From the NCBI RefSeq assembly GCF_019127135.1, contig NZ_JAHOEA010000063.1, forward strand, positions 1-17,078: 17,078 nucleotides of DNA, written 5' to 3'. The stretch is from Segatella copri. GTDB lineage: Bacteria > Bacteroidota > Bacteroidia > Bacteroidales > Bacteroidaceae. A program made the translations under genes and the position numbers. This document shows, piece after piece, positions 1 to 7,353 of this stretch; positions within the stretch are counted from its first letter, which is position 1, and each line of letters starts with the position of its first letter. Below the pieces are notes generated by a model that worked only from the letters and a program-made list of their open reading frames with translations, was not told the origin of the DNA and ran no database searches.

Positions 1-92
1 TACTATTCTTTTCGCACATAATTTCCTAAGTCGTTGATTGAACGAAAGTTTTCGGCTTTTCTGTGTCTCTCATGTAAAGATTCAGGAAAAAT

Positions 93-112
93 GGTTCATT
101 TTGGTTCATTTT
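93..112. repeat. Perfect tandem repeat, 2 x 10 bp
   Basis: The decamer ggttcatttt occurs twice in direct succession. It lies about 30 bp beyond the stop codon of the integrase remnant. Integrase genes often sit close to their attachment site, so this could be part of an att core or arm-binding site, but no second copy of the site is visible here. The rest of 1-144 shows no gene that I can support. Confidence 0.5.
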
Positions 113-144
113 ACAAAATCCCTCTTTTTATTCTTTTTTGTGGC

Positions 145-288
145 TTATAGGGCTGCCAGTATTTTGGCGTTGGCATCATCTACTTCTGAGCTTTTGATAG
201 AATTGAGATAGATTTGTGTGGTGGTTTCGGAATGATGTCCCAATGCCTTGCTGATGACAGATACACCTGATACAATTGCCTCTAAACG
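145..288 (-). pseudogene. Tyrosine recombinase (integrase), C-terminal remnant
   Basis: The minus strand encodes about 47 residues ending in a normal TAA stop at 145-147. They include VISKALGHHSETTTQIYL, which matches the end of the catalytic domain of phage/conjugative-transposon integrases: the GH motif of box III followed by the TT-x-x-Y segment with the nucleophilic tyrosine. The tail resembles integrases of Bacteroidales integrative elements (family knowledge). Everything upstream, including the catalytic arginines, is absent. The reading frame stays open to a stop at about 352-354, but the part beyond about 280-290 runs into the hairpin and no longer looks like an integrase. It is therefore a relic, probably a scar of an integrative element that once bordered this island. 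Confidence 0.8.
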
Positions 289-332
289 AACAAAGGGAAA
301 CAACCAGTCTTTGGTCGTTCCCCTTTGTTCGT
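286..332. repeat. Long near-perfect inverted repeat (hairpin)
   Basis: Two 20-base arms (286-305 and 313-332) around a 7-base loop pair at 18 of 20 positions, and the two exceptions are of the A/G type that allows a wobble on one strand. The hairpin sits exactly where integrase similarity ends, 30 bp past the small ORF that follows the helicase. It could stop transcription of the upstream minus-strand operon, but no T-run follows it on that strand, so a standard rho-independent terminator is unlikely. A recombination or attachment structure is another possibility. Confidence 0.75.
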
Positions 333-362
333 TGTATTCATTCTGATTACATCACATGATTG

Positions 363-482
363 TCAAAATGGCTTTGCATGCATATCCAATTTTGGATAAT
401 ACTTGGATAGTTTACGGTATTCCTTTTCCATGAACGACATCACTTCATTATACTTTAACTTCCACCTTCCATCTTGCGTCAT
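363..482 (-). pseudogene. Helicase-associated-domain-like small ORF, probably truncated
   Basis: This 39-residue ORF begins with ATG overlapping the helicase stop in an ATGA arrangement, so it would be translationally coupled to the helicase. It starts MTQDGRWKLKYNEVMSFMEK. The pattern W-x-x-K-Y-N-E-V-x-x-F-x-E resembles the first repeat of helicase-associated (HA) domain proteins common in Bacteroides; this identification is from memory and is moderate. Such proteins normally continue with further W-containing repeats, but here the frame ends at TGA after YYPKLDMHAKPF, so it looks cut short near the recombination scar. It might instead be a genuine short ORF. Confidence 0.5.
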
Positions 483-3400
483 AGACTCTTTTTATTTACT
501 ATAACCTTTAGTTCTATTCCTGTACGCTCCTTGAGAAAACTCTCAGTTACACCCAAAAGCGATAGTATTTCATCACTTGCTGAATCTTTTGAAACGCCTG
601 GCTGAACAATAAAGACGCTATACTTCACAGGCAACTTCCTCTTTGCAAGTTTCATCAGTTCGATCAACTTTTCATGTGTCCCCTTATATATTCTCGAACA
701 TTCGTCGCCATTGCTACTCTTTTTAATCTCCCTACGCAGTAAATGATTCAACATCTCTTCTGCCTCTTTATATTTCCAATTTGCAGATTTCTGAGCCTGT
801 CCACATACTTCATAAAAGTTTGCAATCTGCGAGGTTATCTTACCTTCATGTGCAAACTTCAAATGATATAACTCCACATGAATTTCATTCTCAATTAATT
901 TGAGCGTAATTACATCAGCTATCTCGCCGGCATTGTCATCGTCATACACAATATCGTAGTCCTGCCGCACAAGCGTTTGTATTACATTGTATTGAATAGA
1001 ATCCGTCTTAAGATGTGGCCGCACTCCTTGTGATTCTTTAAGCAAATTAACGTCTTCCCAGTCCCACTCTTGCAAGCTGTTTTTATCATAGAGTGTTGGC
1101 GTAGCACTTAAGACAATGTACTCATTACCACGAAGGCTAGACCCATCGGTGAAATAGATTATCGGTACATTTTCTTCTTTCTCAAAGAAATCTGTCAATT
1201 TTAGCGTCCTCGTCCCAAACTGTATCAAAGCCTCACCATGCGTCAATTGTTTAATCCTATAGTCGGGAAATTTATTCTTCTCATTTTCATTATTTTCAAA
1301 CAGCTCTAGCTGAAACTCCACATGCTGTTCACTATTACATACTGCAAAACGTACCTTATTCCCTTCTAGAGCATTCTCACAAAGTTCAATTTCAGTATTG
1401 TACATATAAGACTCCGAACCTAACAGTTTAAAACTGTAACGAGTCTCTAACTCTCTCCACATCTCATCATCCCAATCTATACTGAAAGGAATTGTATCTA
1501 CTGGCATTTCTTTAATCATCTTTGGAATTAGTGTTTCTTTGAGTATTTGATTCGCATCGATATTTGGATTTGTGAGTTTCTCGCCCTGCTCAATACACCA
1601 ATTCTTAAACGCAAGAATATTTCCATTGCCACTTAGGCTCCATATTCTCCCTTTGTACGATGCTCCTATGGATGTTTTCTCTCCGTTCTCAAAACCATCA
1701 CCCACTACAAAGGATTTCTCGCTGTTCATTTTCTCAATGCGAGATAGCCCATTCTCAACATCGCGCCCTGCATGCATTCTAAAGCGAATATCTTTCCCAA
1801 GATAGACTTTCAGCCCAACATTCCTTAATTTTGTCCTCTTTAAATTATGGAAGGTCTTGAAAACATCGACTCCACTTATTAACTTTGGGGCTTTCCCCGG
1901 AGCCCCTACTACATGCTTAGCCACTTCATGATATAGGCTGGCATTATCTAGGCTGTTAATGTATAACAGATTCTTCTTTTCATCCCAAAACAGCACCAAA
2001 TAGCTCCAGGCCATAGTCCTTACATCCTTAACCTTTATACCTTCGACATTCTGTTCCTTTGCCATCACTGCCACAAGCAGCTTTTCATTTTCATTAATGT
2101 CATAAGACTGATAATCAAGTTTATCATAGCCTCTAATACCTTTGTAAAAATCCTCAGGGTGCCATCCTTTTGCGTAGCTCTGATATACGACAGTACTAAA
2201 CTTTGGGTAGATACTGCTTATAGGGATTTGGGCATCCGTTCCCGACTTAAATCCTTCAATAAAGTCTTTAAACTCTTTTTCATCTGTAACCTTATTGTCA
2301 TTTGCATCGGCTAAAAGAATATTCCAATCAGCATCTTCTTCATAGAGGCTATCAAGTTCCTGCTTAACTGTAAGGTCTGCAATATTTGCCACAAAAGAAG
2401 CATCCCCCAACTCCGCATCACGGCTAGTTCGTGTAAATCGTCCAGAAAATTGCAATGTTATTGGCAGGCTTTTTCTGATATCGTGGAATGCAGCAATCTT
2501 AAGTTCTGGCAAATCAAATCCTTCACCAAGCATATTCACACAAACCACAATGTCTACATCTCGTTTAAGAACTTTATTATAGTTCTCAATATAATCAGGG
2601 CAGCCGGAATATAATAACACAATTCGTAGTTCTGGGCATAACTCTTTGTATATCTTGTAGACTGCCTGTGCTCGACTCTTTGTCTCACACCGAGCCATCA
2701 TTATATGCTGGTAATGCTTCTGATCGTCTTTTAGTTTCTCAACAGCCTTTTCAGCAATAGCTTTATCAGCAATGGCCTCTTCACCGTATTCCCTGACTGG
2801 CAGGAAATGTATAGTGCGATAATAACCATCTTTTTGTGCTTGGCGCAAAGGATAGTTAAATATTATTTTACCATCAAGTCGTTGCCCATCATTTCTGAAC
2901 GGCGTTGCAGTGAATTGAACCAATTGATGTCTTGGGAATCTGTCAGAAAACTTCCTCCATGATGTGGCTACAATATGGTGCGCCTCATCAACAAACACAT
3001 TTGAAAATGATGACACATATACATCCTGCTGTTCTTCTGGAGCATGGTCAATAATCTGCATTGTTGTTATCACCACATTGCATTGTCTAATAAAACTCTT
3101 TAGTTGATCTTCCCCTTCAAATGCAGACGTTATAACCCCTACTATAGGATATAATGCTTCTTTATCAACAATTTCAAATTTTGCTTTTTTAAGAATGCCT
3201 AAAGTTTTGAACTTATTGAATAATTGTCCTCGAAGAGCATTTGTCGGCACAGTTACAAGTACTCTATTACACCTGCCTGCTACTAAAGCTGACATCATCG
3301 TTTCTGTCTTACCAGTTCCAGTTGGCAGCACCACTGTCGCTGTTTCTGTAGGTGATAGCATATGGCTAAGTAAAGCATGCAAAGCACCTAATTGCGGTCT

Positions 3401-3772
3401 TCTTAATCCGGGATGAGCCTCATTTTGCTCAAGTTTGAAGTGGAACCTGTTTTCCCATGAATTTATTACATCATCTGGTGAAGCCTCAATTTGATTAGGA
3501 TGCTTTATCCACTTTCTCTGCTTGATCTCATTGTCAATGAGCTTTTGCTTCGTAGGAGTTCTATCTGTCAACAACACATAGGAGGCTTCTTCATCATATA
3601 TACCAGAATTACCAGTCAAACAATAACGAATACCCTTATCGATAATCACAGCATAGCTGCGATTTTCTTCAACTTCATCGAGATTTAAAGTTATGCTTGG
3701 AGCCAAAAGTTGATATATAACATTTTTAACTCCACTCTGCTTACATAGTTCCATTAATACGAATGTACTCAT
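479..3772 (-). CDS. Superfamily 2 DEAH-box helicase with large C-terminal extension
   Basis: This is a 1097-residue NTP-dependent helicase or translocase. Visible motifs are a Q-like LRRPQLGAL (123-131), Walker A LPTGTGKTE (149-157), Ia VPTNAL (175-180), DEAH (262-265), TATPFR motif III (288-293), motif V NMLGEGFDLPEL (413-424) and motif VI QFSGRFTR (441-448) with the arginine finger. This layout matches type III restriction/UvrB-like SF2 enzymes. Residues from about 500 on are an extension three times the usual accessory size. Near 938-999 it has YDDDNAGEIAD, then VELYHLK and FYEVCGQAQKS, which could be a PD-(D/E)XK-like fold, although the usual (E/Q)xK reads HLK. The gene is last of the five full-length genes of module A, 22 bp after the helical protein, and its stop overlaps the next ORF. 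A role in translocating along or unwinding invading DNA is inferred. Confidence 0.9.
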   Translation of the reverse strand: MSTFVLMELCKQSGVKNVIYQLLAPSITLNLDEVEENRSYAVIIDKGIRYCLTGNSGIYDEEASYVLLTDRTPTKQKLIDNEIKQRKWIKHPNQIEASPDDVINSWENRFHFKLEQNEAHPGLRRPQLGALHALLSHMLSPTETATVVLPTGTGKTETMMSALVAGRCNRVLVTVPTNALRGQLFNKFKTLGILKKAKFEIVDKEALYPIVGVITSAFEGEDQLKSFIRQCNVVITTMQIIDHAPEEQQDVYVSSFSNVFVDEAHHIVATSWRKFSDRFPRHQLVQFTATPFRNDGQRLDGKIIFNYPLRQAQKDGYYRTIHFLPVREYGEEAIADKAIAEKAVEKLKDDQKHYQHIMMARCETKSRAQAVYKIYKELCPELRIVLLYSGCPDYIENYNKVLKRDVDIVVCVNMLGEGFDLPELKIAAFHDIRKSLPITLQFSGRFTRTSRDAELGDASFVANIADLTVKQELDSLYEEDADWNILLADANDNKVTDEKEFKDFIEGFKSGTDAQIPISSIYPKFSTVVYQSYAKGWHPEDFYKGIRGYDKLDYQSYDINENEKLLVAVMAKEQNVEGIKVKDVRTMAWSYLVLFWDEKKNLLYINSLDNASLYHEVAKHVVGAPGKAPKLISGVDVFKTFHNLKRTKLRNVGLKVYLGKDIRFRMHAGRDVENGLSRIEKMNSEKSFVVGDGFENGEKTSIGASYKGRIWSLSGNGNILAFKNWCIEQGEKLTNPNIDANQILKETLIPKMIKEMPVDTIPFSIDWDDEMWRELETRYSFKLLGSESYMYNTEIELCENALEGNKVRFAVCNSEQHVEFQLELFENNENEKNKFPDYRIKQLTHGEALIQFGTRTLKLTDFFEKEENVPIIYFTDGSSLRGNEYIVLSATPTLYDKNSLQEWDWEDVNLLKESQGVRPHLKTDSIQYNVIQTLVRQDYDIVYDDDNAGEIADVITLKLIENEIHVELYHLKFAHEGKITSQIANFYEVCGQAQKSANWKYKEAEEMLNHLLRREIKKSSNGDECSRIYKGTHEKLIELMKLAKRKLPVKYSVFIVQPGVSKDSASDEILSLLGVTESFLKERTGIELKVIVNKKSL

Positions 3773-3794
3773 ATCCTTATTTGTGTTAACCTCT

Positions 3795-4607
3795 TTATTT
3801 ATTCATCTTTGACAATCTATTCTTCATCACCTCTTCCATCCCAACACCCAGTGCCCTAATGGCTGAAGGCAAATGGATGTTATCATTACCATCCTTCTCC
3901 ATTGATGCAAGTACATCCCCTTGCCCATTTTCTGAGAAATGCTCATACTGCGAGAAATATTTGAAGTAGTGATATAATCGCATAGCCACAGATTTGAGTT
4001 CAGGTATAGCAACCAAGAAGTCAACAATATCCTTTGTCTTAATACTATTTTGTTTAGTGAAACCAGCGTCTTTCAGTTGTCCTTTCGATTGCTTTATTAC
4101 CGTCAATTCTTCCAGATTGTCGTCAAGTGTCAGCAGTCCCAAGAAATTGTCTTCCATCGTCAACTCCCACAAATGATCTATAAAGACATCATCAAGTATC
4201 TTTCCCATACTTTTCACCTGATCTCTGTATACCTCTTTGCGCTCCAACATTGAGTTGGCATACTCTATTGTTCTCAGATCCAGTTCCTCGTAAGCTCGTT
4301 CCTTGCCAGCCCGCTGTATGTATAGGGCGAACAAACAATCGGTAAAGCAACAACGCAACAACAAGCCTATCGGTAACTGAAAGAATGAAATCTTTCCAGT
4401 TTTCAAGACCTGCACAGTTAAGAGCAGAGAAGAATACAGATTCGAGTAGATACGAAATAACAAGAGTAACTTAACCTTCTCAACCCGCTCCATTTTACCT
4501 TGTGAATGTTCTCTCCCATAGCTTCGAATCTGCTTCAACAAGGCAAGTTCCTCGGAATATAGTTCTTTAATCTCCCTCATATAAATATTTGGTTCAAATA
4601 TTGCCAT
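3795..4607 (-). CDS. Predicted all-helical protein of unknown function, module A
   Basis: This 270-residue protein shows no family I can name with confidence. It is rich in Leu, Lys and Glu and reads as mostly helical throughout, with a hydrophobic stretch at about 59-98 (LYSSLLLTVQVL, then LPIGLLLRCCFTDCLFALYI). That stretch is interrupted by charged residues and is not a clear membrane span. Two spots, R85 in LLLRCCFTDCL and H223 in KYFSQYEHFSENGQGD, resemble the spaced Arg and His of DUF5677/HEPN-like helical proteins. This is a weak pattern match, and the HEPN signature Rx4-6H is not present in strict form. It lies 40 bp after the kinase and 22 bp before the helicase, so it belongs to the operon. 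An adaptor or regulatory subunit is a guess. Confidence 0.8.
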   Translation of the reverse strand: MAIFEPNIYMREIKELYSEELALLKQIRSYGREHSQGKMERVEKVKLLLLFRIYSNLYSSLLLTVQVLKTGKISFFQLPIGLLLRCCFTDCLFALYIQRAGKERAYEELDLRTIEYANSMLERKEVYRDQVKSMGKILDDVFIDHLWELTMEDNFLGLLTLDDNLEELTVIKQSKGQLKDAGFTKQNSIKTKDIVDFLVAIPELKSVAMRLYHYFKYFSQYEHFSENGQGDVLASMEKDGNDNIHLPSAIRALGVGMEEVMKNRLSKMNK

Positions 4608-4647
4608 AAACTATCTAAGTTTAATAAAATTAATTCTTTATTGGATT

Positions 4648-6120
4648 TTAAAAGTCATTGAGAAAGACATTATCCTCCGCTTTCTTATATTTATTATATG
4701 CTTTTTCGATGTAAGCTCTAAAGGTTTCAGTACTCATCTTGTCATGTCTGCCGTCATAAGTACCCGTAGTCCTGTTATATAGCGAGTTTTTACTGAATAT
4801 CACATAACTGCCCTTTAATTGGCGAGTTACTTGTCGAGAATAGTCCGTTACATTATATCCATCTTGTTTGGCGAGGTCACCATCTTCCATTACGCCATAA
4901 TCCTCATACTCGAGCGGTGACATCTCTGATACTCCTTCATCATAACTGTCTTTGGGAGTTGATTTAAGTGCAGGCTCTAATGGATTACACTCCATTCGGA
5001 AATAATTCCACAACAAATCTTCACCTATCGATTCGAAGATCAGGATTTTCGGGTTGAAGATCTGCCTCAACCCACCAAAATCCATTTCTAAGCAATGCTC
5101 CTCATAAGAATCAAATACAGCATCCAAGTCTAATCCACCGCCAGAGGGGAAGAACAGATGATTCAAACTGTCATAGTGACTAATCATGTTAAGCACATTT
5201 TTTATTTCTTTAATATCCGTCCATTCGGCATGTGTCGGAACTGAATAAGGAAACAACGCCTTAATTACTTCAACCCACAGACTGCGATTACTTTTTGCAA
5301 AATCATCCTGCATTTTCTCCCATTCCTCGTACCTAGCCAAAACTTGTTCAATATTAGGTCTATTGTCAGGCAGCACATCTGTACATTCTGCTAGCAATTC
5401 TCCTAATGGTGTAAAATATGTGCCTCTTGGACACTTTACATTGTCTTCAAGTCTGGTAACTTGATTCCTACTATATTGACCTTCAAAACTATCGGGATAG
5501 TCTGTCAGTATCACCCAAATGGTTTTCGCAATAGAATATACATCAGCCTTAAACGGATCGGCATTCTTTGAGCCAGGCCGTTCCATTTCTGGGGCTAATG
5601 TCCTCCTTGCTCCCATACGCTCGTCGGTTTTCGTCACACGAGGTTTATCTTGATAGAAAACGAGTCCAAAATCAGATAACACATAGTGCTCTTGATACAT
5701 CAATATGTTTTCAATCTTGATATCCCTGTGAGCAATACCTTGATGATGAAGTAGACATAACATCTTTAGGATATCCCTGATGGCATTCAATTTCTCTTCA
5801 AAGATACATCCAAACAAGCGTTCTTTTGCAGGAATTGCCAAAGGCATAACATAGTAAAGATCTTTTTCAGTCTGCTCTGGGCCATTTAATTCATGAAGAT
5901 TGAAGTCAATCACTGGCAACATTCCATCGGCACCTTGATGAGAAAGCATTACTTTCACCTCATCCAAGAATCGTTGATACGCTTCTCCTGTTGTCTTAGT
6001 TAGGATTTTCATAGCAAATGCATTTCCTGTTTGGTCTGTGCATTCCCAAACCTCGCCATTGCCTCCGCTACCAATCTTACTTTTCAATTTCCAGGATCCA
6101 ATTAATTTCTCCACGCTCAT
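4648..6120 (-). CDS. Serine/threonine protein kinase with unknown C-terminal domain
   Basis: This is a 490-residue eukaryotic-like (Hanks-type) kinase that would transfer phosphate from ATP to Ser/Thr of a partner. All catalytic landmarks are present: glycine loop IGSGGNGEV (16-24), ATP-anchoring K38 in AMKIL, probable helix-C glutamate E54, catalytic loop HRDIKIEN (131-138; D133, N138), metal-binding DFG (150-152), APE (176-178) and helix-F D193. An active enzyme is expected. There is no transmembrane segment or PASTA repeat, so it is cytosolic, unlike PknB-type cell-wall sensors. Residues from about 275 to 490 match nothing I know and are rich in acidic and aromatic residues. The start lies 3 bp after the HNH gene's stop. 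Position inside a nuclease operon suggests that it controls that system; the PglW and Stk2 kinases are precedents for kinases in phage defence. Confidence 0.92.
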   Translation of the reverse strand: MSVEKLIGSWKLKSKIGSGGNGEVWECTDQTGNAFAMKILTKTTGEAYQRFLDEVKVMLSHQGADGMLPVIDFNLHELNGPEQTEKDLYYVMPLAIPAKERLFGCIFEEKLNAIRDILKMLCLLHHQGIAHRDIKIENILMYQEHYVLSDFGLVFYQDKPRVTKTDERMGARRTLAPEMERPGSKNADPFKADVYSIAKTIWVILTDYPDSFEGQYSRNQVTRLEDNVKCPRGTYFTPLGELLAECTDVLPDNRPNIEQVLARYEEWEKMQDDFAKSNRSLWVEVIKALFPYSVPTHAEWTDIKEIKNVLNMISHYDSLNHLFFPSGGGLDLDAVFDSYEEHCLEMDFGGLRQIFNPKILIFESIGEDLLWNYFRMECNPLEPALKSTPKDSYDEGVSEMSPLEYEDYGVMEDGDLAKQDGYNVTDYSRQVTRQLKGSYVIFSKNSLYNRTTGTYDGRHDKMSTETFRAYIEKAYNKYKKAEDNVFLNDF

Positions 6121-6123
6121 ATT

Positions 6124-7353
6124 CTATTCCACTTTCATAATCTGCTCCCAGACATCCTGCTTCATCACCGTAAGTGGACGTTTCAAAGCCTCATCCTTCT
6201 TGGCGTATGTTCCAAGAATATATCTGTCAAAGTCAAATCCCTCAATATCCAAATCTGCAAATTGTTGATTCGCAGCATCTACAATTCCCTTTGTATATAT
6301 CCTATTACGCCATAGCAATTCTTCTACTTCATCTTCATGTTCAGCATAAATCTTATCTATGTCGAAAATAAAGTTAAAACGCTCTGCGAGGGTTCCATCT
6401 TTCTTTGCTACGACAGGCTGGCCTGGTTTTTCATCATCACAAAGATATGCTTTTATTCCTCTACACTTTCCTTTTGTCTGGAAAGCAATTACATCCTGTG
6501 GGCTAATAGCGAAATGAAGCGGGGAGGGATGCGGTTCACCGTCTTCATAATATAATGAGTATGGCAAGTCTTGTGCAGATTTACGTTTGTTACATGATCC
6601 ACAGCAAGGTTGTAGGTTATAGAAGTTTGTACACAAGAACGGGTATTTCGACTTTGGCCTATTATGATCCAATTCATAGTAACCGCCCATCAATGGTATC
6701 ACCCTCGCTTCTTTGGGGCGTCCTCTCTTTCCTGTCTTTATCTTCTCATGCACATCCTCTATAAGCGTTGTCATAGCAAACTGGGCATTACAATAAATGC
6801 ATGATCTAATCTCAAGTATCTTCACATAGTTAGGCATCAACCTTGCTCTTACTTTATCGTAACCCATTACATCAACTATCACCTCATAGAGTGGTCGCTT
6901 ATCCTTATTTCCTTTAAACTTTACCCAAATATCATCTATAGCGACACCTTTTAAAGCACTATTGATATAAGAAAAGCATTCATCATACTTGGACGGCAGC
7001 ATATTATTGAGATCGTCATATTTCTCTACAATCTTCTCAACATACACTGATACCCTGAGATATTCAATTCCCTTATGACTAACGCCTTTAAATTTCTCCT
7101 GTTTGTCCTTCAGCGGTTGCTCTGCATTTGCAGCCTCAATCGCATCGGGCAGCGTCTTTTTTCTGACGCTTGATTTGCCTTTTGCCTTCTTTCCCTCTTC
7201 AGGTGTACATATCAGAATCTCTGTTGACTCTTTTTTTAAGTCATCAGCCAAAATCTGCAAATCTGCTTTTACATCACCCACCACTAGTGGCAGTTTCTTC
7301 ACGTATTTAGCAGCAAGCTTCTTTATCCTATCATCAATCAGAATTCTTCTCAT
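6124..7353 (-). CDS. HNH endonuclease, Septu PtuB-like
   Basis: This 409-residue protein carries a zinc-stabilised HNH nuclease domain in its middle: C185 and C188 (CIYC), the D229-H230 pair in YELDHNRPKS, N246 in NFYNLQP, and C251/C254 plus N255 in CGSCNKRK. The order CxxC, DH-x-RPKS, N, CxxCN is that of PtuB-like and retron-associated HNH proteins. The spacer between CxxC and DH holds KRGRPK (209-214), which contains the GRP core of an AT-hook. The N-terminal 180 residues are of unknown fold. Its ATG overlaps the ATPase stop (ATGA), a sign of coupled translation and of a stable two-subunit complex. The predicted role is metal-dependent cutting of nucleic acid, held or licensed by the ATPase. 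Confidence 0.88.
   Translation of the reverse strand: MRRILIDDRIKKLAAKYVKKLPLVVGDVKADLQILADDLKKESTEILICTPEEGKKAKGKSSVRKKTLPDAIEAANAEQPLKDKQEKFKGVSHKGIEYLRVSVYVEKIVEKYDDLNNMLPSKYDECFSYINSALKGVAIDDIWVKFKGNKDKRPLYEVIVDVMGYDKVRARLMPNYVKILEIRSCIYCNAQFAMTTLIEDVHEKIKTGKRGRPKEARVIPLMGGYYELDHNRPKSKYPFLCTNFYNLQPCCGSCNKRKSAQDLPYSLYYEDGEPHPSPLHFAISPQDVIAFQTKGKCRGIKAYLCDDEKPGQPVVAKKDGTLAERFNFIFDIDKIYAEHEDEVEELLWRNRIYTKGIVDAANQQFADLDIEGFDFDRYILGTYAKKDEALKRPLTVMKQDVWEQIMKVE

Noticed and set aside
286..332. Hairpin as a rho-independent terminator of module A
   Set aside because: The stem is strong, but no T-run follows it on the minus strand.
3827..4027. 66-codon minus-strand frame inside the helical-protein gene
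   Set aside because: It is an out-of-frame shadow of the 270-residue protein, with no start signal of its own.
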